In this document: positions 1 through 7,815 of the stretch, one piece after another
Position numbering within the stretch: position 1 is the first letter of the stretch
How the letters are laid out: the number at the start of each line of letters is the position of its first letter
Assembly (NCBI RefSeq): GCF_039994875.1
Contig: NZ_CP121196.1
Location: 5,766,001 to 5,830,000 of the forward strand
Reading direction: 5' to 3'
DNA length: 64,000 nt
DNA from: Telmatobacter sp. DSM 110680
Lineage (GTDB): Bacteria > Acidobacteriota > Terriglobia > Terriglobales > Acidobacteriaceae
The notes under the pieces: model-generated
The model's database searches: none
Seen by the model: only the letters and a program-made list of their open reading frames with translations
Told to the model about the DNA's origin: nothing
Position numbers and translations under genes: made by a program

Positions 1-1
1 A

Positions 2-1189
2 ACACCTCCGCAGGCCGACGACTTCAGCAAGGCCAAGCCCATCATCTCGCTCGCTGATCCGGTAAAACTCTCCGTTGATGAAAAATCGTGGGAAGAACGC
101 GTAGCCCGCGACAGCGGTGTCTATCGCAGTGATCCGGCCGTCAGCGCCGGGCAACACGATATCCAGTACTCCACTGCCTCCTTCCATGCCCGCGTCACTA
201 CGACATGGATCGTCTCCAGCGAAGGCGCGATCGTGCGCAAGATTTCAAGTAATTACTCCGAGTCCTTTGGCGTGGGGACGCAGGCTGACGACGGCATGCG
301 ACTCGACCGCTCTTACGGGACCAGTGGCGTCGCCCTCAGCGATCTCGACAACGCCGATGCTTTCAAGAAGCACGTCGTCACGCTCATTACATCTCTCGGT
401 GAACTGCGCAAAGCTCCACTCGTAGAAGAGGAATATCACGGACCTGTGCTGCTCAGTGCCGACGCCAGCGCCGACACGCTTCACTCCCTGCTCGCCAGTG
501 GAGTCACCGCCACACGCCCCAAGCTAGGAACGGAAGCGCGCACCAATGGACCGTTCGCTTCGAGCTACCACGCGCGCATTCTGCCGGAGTTCCTCACCGT
601 CGTCGACGATCCAGCCCTGAAGTCATATGAAGGCAAGGATCTCGTCGGCTCCTATTCGGTCGATGATGAAGCGGTACCGGCGCAAACCGTGAAGCTGGTT
701 GCCGAAGGCCATCTCGAAAACTACCTCATCGGCCGTACCCCGGTTCGCGATTTTCCTGAGTCGAATGGCCACGCCCGCGCAGGCGTCACTGGGCCACCGC
801 GCCCCGTGATCGGCGTCCTCAAGGTCACAGCGCAGCAGGGGCTCACCGATGAGGAGCTGACTAAAAAGCTGCTCGGCATCGCCAAAGATCGCGGCCTCAA
901 AAGCGTCTACTACGTTGAAACTCTGGGGGCCGAATCGACCCCGCGCCTGCTGTACCGCATCGACCTCGACGGCAAACGCACCCTCGTGCGCGGGGCCGTG
1001 CTCGACGATCTCGATCAGCGTGCCCTTCGCTCCGGTGTCGAAGCCGCAGGCAAAAATCTGTGGGTCGCCAATTACGCCACAGAGGTTCCGGAAACCGTGC
1101 TGGCCCCCGCGCTTCTCTTCAGCGACGTCACCGTAAAACGCGCTAACGAAACCAACGACAAACTCCCCTACTACCCGCCACCCGATTGA
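2..1189 (+). CDS. TldD/PmbA-family protein, C-terminal part (5' end outside window)
   Basis: The reading frame is open from the first bases of the window, so the gene starts upstream and about 395 residues are visible. The last third carries the features of the TldD/PmbA (peptidase U62) C-terminal domain: DDEAVPAQTVKLVAEGHLEN, then a Gly/Asn/His stretch SNGHARA, followed by an all-beta tail. Family members are metal-dependent proteases that often act in pairs on small peptides. Acidobacterial relatives are frequently long and probably exported; the N-terminus is missing here, so location cannot be judged. The HExxxH metal motif of TldD is not visible in this part. The end is firm (TGA just after PYYPPPD). 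Family assignment is fairly sure, substrate unknown. Confidence 0.72.
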   Translation, partial: TPPQADDFSKAKPIISLADPVKLSVDEKSWEERVARDSGVYRSDPAVSAGQHDIQYSTASFHARVTTTWIVSSEGAIVRKISSNYSESFGVGTQADDGMRLDRSYGTSGVALSDLDNADAFKKHVVTLITSLGELRKAPLVEEEYHGPVLLSADASADTLHSLLASGVTATRPKLGTEARTNGPFASSYHARILPEFLTVVDDPALKSYEGKDLVGSYSVDDEAVPAQTVKLVAEGHLENYLIGRTPVRDFPESNGHARAGVTGPPRPVIGVLKVTAQQGLTDEELTKKLLGIAKDRGLKSVYYVETLGAESTPRLLYRIDLDGKRTLVRGAVLDDLDQRALRSGVEAAGKNLWVANYATEVPETVLAPALLFSDVTVKRANETNDKLPYYPPPD

Positions 1190-1375
1190 GCCTTAAAGTC
1201 CATCCATCACTCCCACCAGTTCCGACGGGATCTGCAGTTGCCTTGATGCAATCCCCCAACAAGTTGGGATCCTAAGTACAATTTGTTGCCAACTACCGAG
1301 TGGCCGACCACTCTGGACCTCGGGCTGAAATCCGATAGAATCAGGCTTCGACTTCAAGGACGAGAAAAGAGAAGC

Positions 1376-1876
1376 ATGCAGTTCTACACGCGCCAGGAGT
1401 GCGAGGATTGGCTGACACGGCGAGAGCGAATCCGCCCTGACCAAGACAAGTCTCTCCTTGCAGAACAGTTTCACTATCCTAGGGAAGGCTACCGTTTCTT
1501 CCCGATCGCGAATGCGATCGCGCAATCAATCACCTATCGGCAGCCGACACTCCTATGGGTTACTGAATGGGGAATATGGCCTTCGAGCGAGAACTGGCAG
1601 CTCTACTACAAACTGCGGCAATCCTACGGCGATTTCCGACTCCTGCAAGATGTGCCGGGACATCTGTTTTTGGAGTACGAATCGGAGGATTTCAGCACGT
1701 TTCTGCAAGTCGCGATGTTGAGCGGTTGGGGCGGATACGTGCTGACCGCAGCTAATTATGTGAACGCATTCTTCAGCCATGACGAATACATCGAATTCTT
1801 CACTAGGACACCCGCGCACCTGTCTGAATTGCGGCAGTATTTCGCAATACCGGAGAACACTGGGAAGTCTGAGTGA
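1376..1876 (+). CDS. Conserved-looking hypothetical protein, 166 aa
   Basis: An acidic, aromatic-rich soluble protein with no signal peptide or membrane segment. The ATG at 1376 (MQFYTRQECEDW) is preferred over the upstream ATG at 1283 because a purine-rich AGAAAAGAGAAG lies just before it and the upstream extension has poor protein character. Trp/Tyr-rich stretches such as LLWVTEWGIWPSSENW suggest a compact domain seen in small immunity-like or stress proteins, but I do not recognise the family. It stands alone between the TldD-like gene and a convergent phosphatase gene. Confidence 0.6.
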   Translation: MQFYTRQECEDWLTRRERIRPDQDKSLLAEQFHYPREGYRFFPIANAIAQSITYRQPTLLWVTEWGIWPSSENWQLYYKLRQSYGDFRLLQDVPGHLFLEYESEDFSTFLQVAMLSGWGGYVLTAANYVNAFFSHDEYIEFFTRTPAHLSELRQYFAIPENTGKSE

Positions 1877-1954
1877 TTTGGCGGCCCTGCCGATCTTTGC
1901 TACCTTTTCGCCTCAAAGCGACAGTGGCCGACCACACGCTCAAGACCTATGAAA

Positions 1955-3937
1955 TCATATGCGCGCCACTGCCTGGGTCCGAGCGAGTGTGAGCACTGTG
2001 ATGTCATCCTCCTGGCCGAAACTCTGCGCAACCTGCGCAATATACTCCGCGCGGGCGATCGAAAGAGCCGCGGTGCGCTCGAACCCAAACAGTTCCCCAT
2101 CTTTTCCGCGGGCCTCCACCACACCGTCGGTCATCAGTGTCAACTGCTCTCCGTTGCCGAAATCAAATCTCTCTTCGGGATAACTGCTTCCGCCGCTCAA
2201 GCCCAGCGGAAGCCCGTTTTCTATGGCGAGCTCCTTTCCGTTCACGAACGGTGCGATGTGGCCAGCGTTGGCCACGAGAATCTCTCCGTTCGCGTCGGCC
2301 CGGAGCACCAGGCATGTTGTGAACCCGCCGCGGCTTCGTGCCAACATCCGCTGGTTCATCGCGTAAAGAATTTCCGCCGGGCTCTCGACGTAATGGGCCA
2401 GCGTGCGCAGTGTTCCCACCAGCAGCGCAACGGTCATCGCCGCGGGCATGCCCTTGCCGCTCACGTCGCCAATCGCGATCACCGTGCTCCCATTTGCCAA
2501 TGGAATGATCTGAAAGAAGTCGCCACCGACTTGGCCGGCCGGCTTGTAGATGCTCTCGATCCTGAAGCCGGGAATCTCTGGCACCTCCACGGGAACCAGT
2601 ACCTGCTGCACTGTGCGCGCTGACTCCATCTCCCCCGCCAGTCTCTCTTCATCGCGTCGCGAGCGGGCAAAGCGCAAGGGCAAAATGGCCAGCACTGCGA
2701 GCAGCATTACCATGTCTGCCACATCCTGCGCAGAGAAGGGGAAGGGCCAACTGGCAAGACGATTGAATCGGGCGGCAAAAGGGGCGATCCAGGTCTGGCC
2801 GCTGTCTTCGAGCACCCACAGCACAATCCGCATGAACCATGTGGCGTAACAGATTGCGACTGGTGCGAGCAACATCCGCGCGTCCGGAACGCCGTTCAGC
2901 GCTGATCGGTACAGCAATAAGAGGATGCACGCAAAGTACGGCAGCAGAGTGATCCCCCAGAACGTTTCCCAGGTTCTCACGCTCGTCCAATCCAGGTTGA
3001 GAGCGGCTTCGCTTAAAACCGTCGCCACGGAAGTCCCTATGGCGCTCCAGAAAAGCCAATTCCTTTGGCCGTCCAGGATCTTGAACACAAACAGCAGAAA
3101 CAGAACCCAACTGGCCGCCGACATCCAAGCATCCGCTGAAGAAAGGACGTCGGCGGGAGACGGATAAAAAAGCGGCCAATCAACGACGAGGTGGTCTGCT
3201 CCTGTAAGCAGCTCGTACAGCCCGAACCACAAATATTCGAGATCGCCGGGCCGCATCCAGAACAGGAAGAACCCCCCGAACGCCGCCACTAGATTCATAA
3301 GCATGAGCACGTTGCCTGCTGTCGCGTTCCAGAACCGGCCCCAGTTGCGCGATGCTTTCAGCCCCTGTACCGCCGCCAAAACCCCCAAGATCGGGGCGCC
3401 CTGCGGCCCTCCTCCAACGCTGGCGGCATACTTGGGTGAATGCCAGACGCGGATCGCGAACGTCACCACGCGGTCTGGGGTAGACGGACCGACAGGAATC
3501 ACGAAGATGTGATCCAGGTCGTAAAAGTGCGCGCCTTGCGGCGGCATCTTTCCGGACTCGCCAATGAGCTTTCCATCGGCGAAAAGATGGTAGCTCGTGA
3601 AGATGCGCGGAATACACAGTGCCAGAGGCTCAGCGTCCTGAGGGAGGCGCACCTTAAACCGGTACCATGCAAAGCCGGAATAGCGATCGTAGCCTTGCAC
3701 GCTCCAGGGCGTATCCGATCTCAGCAGCGCCCATCCCGAATCGTCAAAGCCTGGTTGCGCCCATCCTAGTGTTCCATTCGGATCATCTCCCGGATGGAAG
3801 CGCCACATCATTTCCAACTCGCTGGTCTTGTCGCGGCCAGCTTCGAAGTCAAAAACCTGGCACCACGCCTCGCTCACGCAGACGGCCAGGAGCAACGCAC
3901 CAAGGAGTGTCGCGCGCATCATCGTTATCCGCGGCAT
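1955..3937 (-). CDS. Membrane-anchored SpoIIE-type PP2C serine phosphatase
   Basis: The protein has three parts. An N-terminal signal peptide (MMRATLLGALLLAVCVSEAW) leads into a beta-sandwich resembling the jelly-roll sensor domain found before 7TM-DISM regions (about residues 30-190). Then come six or seven hydrophobic helices (about 200-440), and a C-terminal PP2C/SpoIIE phosphatase (about 460-655) with GGDFF, GDVSGKGMPAA, NAGHIAPF, MTDGVVEA and EDDITVL, which hold the metal-binding aspartates. Such proteins dephosphorylate anti-sigma antagonists in partner-switching systems after sensing an outside signal. No anti-sigma gene is adjacent. ATGs at 3937, 3922 and 3919 are all possible; none has a strong ribosome site. 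The longer frame up to 4078 is not expected to be translated because it precedes the signal peptide. Confidence 0.85.
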   Translation of the reverse strand: MPRITMMRATLLGALLLAVCVSEAWCQVFDFEAGRDKTSELEMMWRFHPGDDPNGTLGWAQPGFDDSGWALLRSDTPWSVQGYDRYSGFAWYRFKVRLPQDAEPLALCIPRIFTSYHLFADGKLIGESGKMPPQGAHFYDLDHIFVIPVGPSTPDRVVTFAIRVWHSPKYAASVGGGPQGAPILGVLAAVQGLKASRNWGRFWNATAGNVLMLMNLVAAFGGFFLFWMRPGDLEYLWFGLYELLTGADHLVVDWPLFYPSPADVLSSADAWMSAASWVLFLLFVFKILDGQRNWLFWSAIGTSVATVLSEAALNLDWTSVRTWETFWGITLLPYFACILLLLYRSALNGVPDARMLLAPVAICYATWFMRIVLWVLEDSGQTWIAPFAARFNRLASWPFPFSAQDVADMVMLLAVLAILPLRFARSRRDEERLAGEMESARTVQQVLVPVEVPEIPGFRIESIYKPAGQVGGDFFQIIPLANGSTVIAIGDVSGKGMPAAMTVALLVGTLRTLAHYVESPAEILYAMNQRMLARSRGGFTTCLVLRADANGEILVANAGHIAPFVNGKELAIENGLPLGLSGGSSYPEERFDFGNGEQLTLMTDGVVEARGKDGELFGFERTAALSIARAEYIAQVAQSFGQEDDITVLTLARTQAVARI

Positions 3938-4500
3938 TGTCCAGAAATAGTGGCACAGGGCAAAACAGCTAGGCAATCGCAAAAATCTGGGCCTGATCGT
4001 TATCAGGCAAGAAGGGGAATGAGCGCGGGCGCATCTCGCGGTCCTCCGAGCGGCCGAACAGCGCGTTGCGAGTGTCACCGGCTACTCGGAACTTGAGGCC
4101 AAATTCTTGTATTTCGATGCTGCTTTAGCAGCCCGGCCGCTGGCGGGCTCTTGTTATACAGAGTGGGGCATTCTTTGTATTCAGTTGGGGCGTATCGTTA
4201 CATCAAGTGGGAGATTCGTTGTAATCCGCACTCGATCCCCGACTCCCGCATCCAATCTCTCCGAACGACTTGCGAGAAACAATCAAACTCAGGCTGTGCT
4301 GCAAGCCGTGAAACGATAAGCCGGATTCTGCCTCAGAGAAAAGGGAATCGAACGAAGCAAAATCCCGATCGCGTCTTACCGCATCCAATCTAATTAACGG
4401 CTTTGAAGAAGCGTCTTTCCTCAGCCTGCAACGAGTTGGACACTCGTTGACCAACCAATTCCACCGAGATTCACATCCTGCGGGCCAAGAGACGAGGAAC
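3938..4500. other. Intergenic stretch without a supported gene
   Basis: About 560 bases between the divergent phosphatase and the small zinc-finger-like gene. Reading frames here have no convincing protein character. The motif ATAAGCCGGATTCTG near 4316 resembles the 3' end of RNase P RNA, but no matching 5' core was found upstream on the minus strand. Confidence 0.4.
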
Positions 4501-4761
4501 ATGCCGATATTGACAAAGCCGTGTAAGGGAAAACTCAGCGAACAGACACAGCAAATGCTCCGCACGCGGCAAGACAGAGCGGATTGGGGAGTATATCCCT
4601 GCGAGATTTGCGGACAGAACGTAGGTGTCTCCGAGGCAAACGGGGATTGGATTCCCGAGAGACACTGGCCTTCAGTCGTATATGCTCCCCGCAAACCTGG
4701 TACTAGCCGCTATCAGGCGAAGACCATGATGCCGGCTAAACTTCGCATGCCATCCCGTTAA
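4501..4761 (+). CDS. Small hypothetical protein with CxxC motif
   Basis: An 86-residue frame beginning MPILTKPCKGKL after GACGAGGAAC. It has one CEICGQNVG pair that could be half of a zinc site, and otherwise basic low-complexity sequence. It lies directly before the iron-permease-like gene in the same direction, with 13 bases between them. No family recognised; coding status is uncertain because codon use at the 3' end is unremarkable. Confidence 0.4.
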   Translation: MPILTKPCKGKLSEQTQQMLRTRQDRADWGVYPCEICGQNVGVSEANGDWIPERHWPSVVYAPRKPGTSRYQAKTMMPAKLRMPSR

Positions 4762-4774
4762 GAGAGGAATGCCA

Positions 4775-5236
4775 ATGGCGAATCCGCCCCTGGAAGTTCA
4801 GACGCGCACCACAAATGACGCATTCGGAAAGTTCGCTGCCTCGGCATCAGGATGGCTGGGATCGAAGTGGGCGTTCGCCGGTGCCGGCATGATTATCGTA
4901 ATCTGGGCAGCCCTTGGGCCAATCTTCCACTTCTCTGATACCTGGCAGCTAGTCATAAATACAGGCACAACCATCGTCACATTCTTGATGGTGTTTCTAA
5001 TCCAGAACACTCAGAATCGAGACGCTCGAGCAATCAATCTGAAGCTCAATGAGCTTATCCGCGCCATCGACAAGGCTCGCGATCAGATGATTGATATCGA
5101 AAATCTGAGTGACCTTGAGCTTGACGAGCTCCAATCCAAATACGAAAAAATCAGGAGCGCATGCATCCAGCGCCAACCCGTCCGCCCGCGGGGCCAAGAT
5201 CTGGTTGCCGGTACAGAAACCATCACGAGCAAATGA
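4775..5236 (+). CDS. Low-affinity iron permease-family membrane protein
   Basis: A 153-residue inner-membrane protein. Residues about 15-75 contain an amphipathic stretch and two hydrophobic helices (WAFAGAGMIIVIWAALGPIF and LVINTGTTIVTFLMVFLIQN), followed by NTQNRDARAINLKLNELIRA and an acidic ELDELQSKYEKI tail. This is the layout of the low-affinity iron permease (PF04120) group; its transport role in bacteria is not well established. The ATG at 4775 is chosen because AGAGAGG is then spaced 8 bases away; at the ATG at 4769 the ribosome site would touch the start. Confidence in family high, in function low. Confidence 0.8.
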   Translation: MANPPLEVQTRTTNDAFGKFAASASGWLGSKWAFAGAGMIIVIWAALGPIFHFSDTWQLVINTGTTIVTFLMVFLIQNTQNRDARAINLKLNELIRAIDKARDQMIDIENLSDLELDELQSKYEKIRSACIQRQPVRPRGQDLVAGTETITSK

Positions 5237-5247
5237 CTGCCTGATTA

Positions 5248-6045
5248 TCAGTCCAGCCGCGTTAGATAAGCCACGCCCTCGTCGGGCTGCAGCCGCCGCG
5301 CCATCTCCTCAGCCTGCCCGCGGTCATCTCCCTGCGGCCGGATGCGCACCCAGTAGCTGCGTTCTCCTGCAAACTCGATCACCTTTGAGCCTGCATATTC
5401 GCTGAGCAGCTTCTCCTTGAATTTGAGCGCCTTGTGCTCGCTCAAAAACGGCCCAATCTGCACGCACCAGCGGCCGCCCACATCCATTGGCTTCGGCGTC
5501 TCATAAACGTCCACCCGCACGCGATCCGTGCCCGAGCGATAAATCCCAATCGACTTCGCTGACGCAATCGTCAAGTCAATAATCTTGTTTGGAACAAAGG
5601 GTCCCCGATCGCTGATGCGCATCGACGAGGCCTGACGCGTCCTCAGATTCGTCACCACGATCAGCGACCCCATCGGTAGCGTGCGATGTGCGGCCGTGAG
5701 AGCCTCGTCGCTGAACACCTGTCCATTGGCGGCTTTTCGTCCCTTATAAGGAGCGGTGTACCACGTCGCCGAGCCCTCTTCACTGTAGATCGGGCGATGA
5801 CTGAGGATGAATTCCTTGTCTTCCGCCGTCACTCCGCCCTCAGGAACAGGTGTGACCGGAATACCGCCCGTGCTCGGTCGTGATGGCGCGGACGGCGTCG
5901 AAGGCCTGTAGACGGGGGGAGCCGTTGCCGTCGGCGACGGCTGCGGCTGCTTCTTGTGCCCGCAGCCAGCCAGCCCAACTCCGGCAATCAACAAAAAAGT
6001 CAGGCACGCGGAACGGCGCACGTTTGCGTGTTGAACATCCGCCAT
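5248..6045 (-). CDS. rlpA: RlpA-family septal ring lipoprotein with SPOR domain
   Basis: A 265-residue lipoprotein: the signal peptide ends in the lipobox LAGC (Cys about 28), followed by a Pro/Ser/Thr-rich linker to residue 65. A double-psi beta-barrel (about 90-160) shows TWYTAPYKGRKAANGQVF and RISDRGPF, the fold of RlpA lytic transglycosylases that cut peptidoglycan strands lacking stem peptides. The C-terminal part (about 185-265: WCVQIGPFLSEHKALKFKEK) is a SPOR domain that binds such denuded glycan at the division septum. Its start codon overlaps the stop of the upstream small gene (TGATG), so the two are translationally coupled. Confidence 0.9.
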   Translation of the reverse strand: MADVQHANVRRSACLTFLLIAGVGLAGCGHKKQPQPSPTATAPPVYRPSTPSAPSRPSTGGIPVTPVPEGGVTAEDKEFILSHRPIYSEEGSATWYTAPYKGRKAANGQVFSDEALTAAHRTLPMGSLIVVTNLRTRQASSMRISDRGPFVPNKIIDLTIASAKSIGIYRSGTDRVRVDVYETPKPMDVGGRWCVQIGPFLSEHKALKFKEKLLSEYAGSKVIEFAGERSYWVRIRPQGDDRGQAEEMARRLQPDEGVAYLTRLD

Positions 6046-6275
6046 CAGGCCCGAGGGCCCTGCTGTTGCGATTTATCCATGCGATCAGCAAGATTCCGTA
6101 GCGTGTCCGACATCTTGCGCATCGCCACGATCGATTCGGAACGCACCTGCGGAATCACCTCATCATTCACATACGCGATCGCGTGGCGCAATTCCATCTC
6201 GATCAATTCCATGGCTTCTTCAATCCGGTGGCCGACTCCGGGACCCGACGGTGGTGGAGGAGGATAAGAGCTCAT
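6045..6275 (-). CDS. Small helical protein co-translated with rlpA
   Basis: A 76-residue protein with a Pro-rich start (SSYPPPPPSGPG) and then one long amphipathic helix rich in Glu, Met, Arg and Lys, probably a coiled coil. No signal or membrane segment. Its TGA overlaps the ATG of rlpA by one base, which points to a shared transcript and perhaps shared role at the envelope or septum. No family recognised. Confidence 0.7.
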   Translation of the reverse strand: MSSYPPPPPSGPGVGHRIEEAMELIEMELRHAIAYVNDEVIPQVRSESIVAMRKMSDTLRNLADRMDKSQQQGPRA

Positions 6276-6488
6276 TCAAGAACCTCGCTTTCTAGTCTCA
6301 GTGCGGCTGCGACCCGCGTCAATGCCGTCAAAGGTGGTGATACCCCAACCTGTGCCTGCCCGGCCAACACCGGGTCCACGCGTCCAAAAACCTAAACCGC
6401 AACTCTTTTGAATTCCGAAAGTTACTTTTTCTGAACATTCTGCGTCCGACATAGTACAAGGATTGCAGTCCTGCGCTTAGCAAACACG

Positions 6489-7571
6489 ATGGTTCGAGCC
6501 GATTGGTTCCCTGTGATCTACGACTCAGTACGCAAAAAGTTCCACGATATGAGGGCCTCCTTCTTGGCGTACGACGGGAAACCTGCATTCGCATACCGGA
6601 GAAATCTCTTCCGACAAAGCCCTCTCCTTCCATCATTGCGATCACTGGTCTCGTCATTATTTTTCCTCACGGCAAGCGCCATGGGCCTGGCCCAAATGCA
6701 ACCAGTCAGCCCTGCCAGTCCGCTGCCCGACGCACCCCTTCCCGTGATTAAGCATGAGAACTCCAAGAGTGGCCCATGCCGGGTGATTCCCAAAAGCGAG
6801 TCAGCGGGAATCGCCCTCTCCGAAACCGGAACCGGGTTGATCGCCGAGCAGGCCAGCTTCCCTCCGCCTGCAGCTCAGCCACAAGTGCCGGCAGTCACCA
6901 GCGCGGGAACGATCCTCGCGCCGCTCGAGCTCCCTCCCTGCCCCCCGATGCCTCTCATCAACTTCTATCAGCGCTTCCTCAACGGCCCAGAGGTCAAACC
7001 TCTGACGCCGAAAGAAAAGGCCCGACTCGCAGTCAAAAACATCCTCGACCCCTTCAACGCCGTCACCATCCTGGCCAACGCGGCCATCGCCGTCGGCTCC
7101 GACTCCCACTCCGACTACGGTCCCGGAATGCACGGCTTCGCCAAGGTGGTGGGCGTCAGCTACAGCGAAGATATGACAGGCGAGTTCGTCGGCACGTTTC
7201 TAATTCCCTCGATCGTTCACCAGGACCCTCACTACCATCGCATGCCGCACGCCACCATCAAGCGCCGCATCTTCCACGCTGCTGCCCAGGTGTTCTGGAC
7301 ACAGGGTGACAACGGCAAGGGCATGTTGAACTACGCCGACCTGGTTGGCTTCCCCATCGATCTCGAAATCGCCAACCTCTACGTCCCCGGCGAAAAAACG
7401 AATCTGCCCTCCACGGCGATTCGCTACGGCAGCGGTCTCGCCCTTGCCCCCACCGACAACTTCATCACCGAATTCCTTCCCGACCTCGCCCGCCGCATCC
7501 ACGTCCGCGTAGTGCTCGTTCAGGAGATCATCAACCAGGTCGCTCACACCGAGCCCGCCGGCACCCCTTAG
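6489..7571 (+). CDS. Conserved secreted acidobacterial-type protein, function unknown
   Basis: The body from about residue 155 onward (LTPKEKARLAVKNILDPFNA, then HQDPHYHRMPHATIKRRIFH and a hydrophobic C-terminus) reads as one well-folded domain with several His residues. It is preceded by a hydrophobic segment (LVSSLFFLTASAMGLAQ) that would be a signal peptide or anchor and a Pro-rich spacer. The ATG at 6489 puts 45 residues before that segment. A TTG at 6636 would give a standard signal peptide directly, so the true start is uncertain. I remember similar proteins as common hypotheticals in Acidobacteriota, but cannot name a function. Confidence 0.7.
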   Translation: MVRADWFPVIYDSVRKKFHDMRASFLAYDGKPAFAYRRNLFRQSPLLPSLRSLVSSLFFLTASAMGLAQMQPVSPASPLPDAPLPVIKHENSKSGPCRVIPKSESAGIALSETGTGLIAEQASFPPPAAQPQVPAVTSAGTILAPLELPPCPPMPLINFYQRFLNGPEVKPLTPKEKARLAVKNILDPFNAVTILANAAIAVGSDSHSDYGPGMHGFAKVVGVSYSEDMTGEFVGTFLIPSIVHQDPHYHRMPHATIKRRIFHAAAQVFWTQGDNGKGMLNYADLVGFPIDLEIANLYVPGEKTNLPSTAIRYGSGLALAPTDNFITEFLPDLARRIHVRVVLVQEIINQVAHTEPAGTP

Positions 7572-7815
7572 AGGGGGTAATCAAGTGGGTAAACTATTGC
7601 AGGCGAAAGCGTTTGCAATGGCCCAGCGATCCGCACATCCTTCCCATTCACCCCCCTGCCATCACCGTTCGCCCCGCTTTTTCCCCGTTCGCTGCACCCC
7701 GGTTGGATTGACCAGCCCCCCTCATTACTCTTGTACTGAGTTTTCAGGTTCCGGCGGTACCGTGGCCGGACTCCACCGCAAGTCCAGAGCATTCTTTCTC
7801 AAGGAGATCGCACCA

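Noticed and set aside
4300..4345. RNase P RNA-like 3' end (ATAAGCCGGATTCTG)
   Set aside because: The conserved core and 5' region expected upstream on the minus strand were not found, so the likeness is by chance.
4203..4694. 163-residue minus-strand frame
   Set aside because: Cys/Ser-rich, no ribosome site, overlaps the better-supported small gene at 4501.
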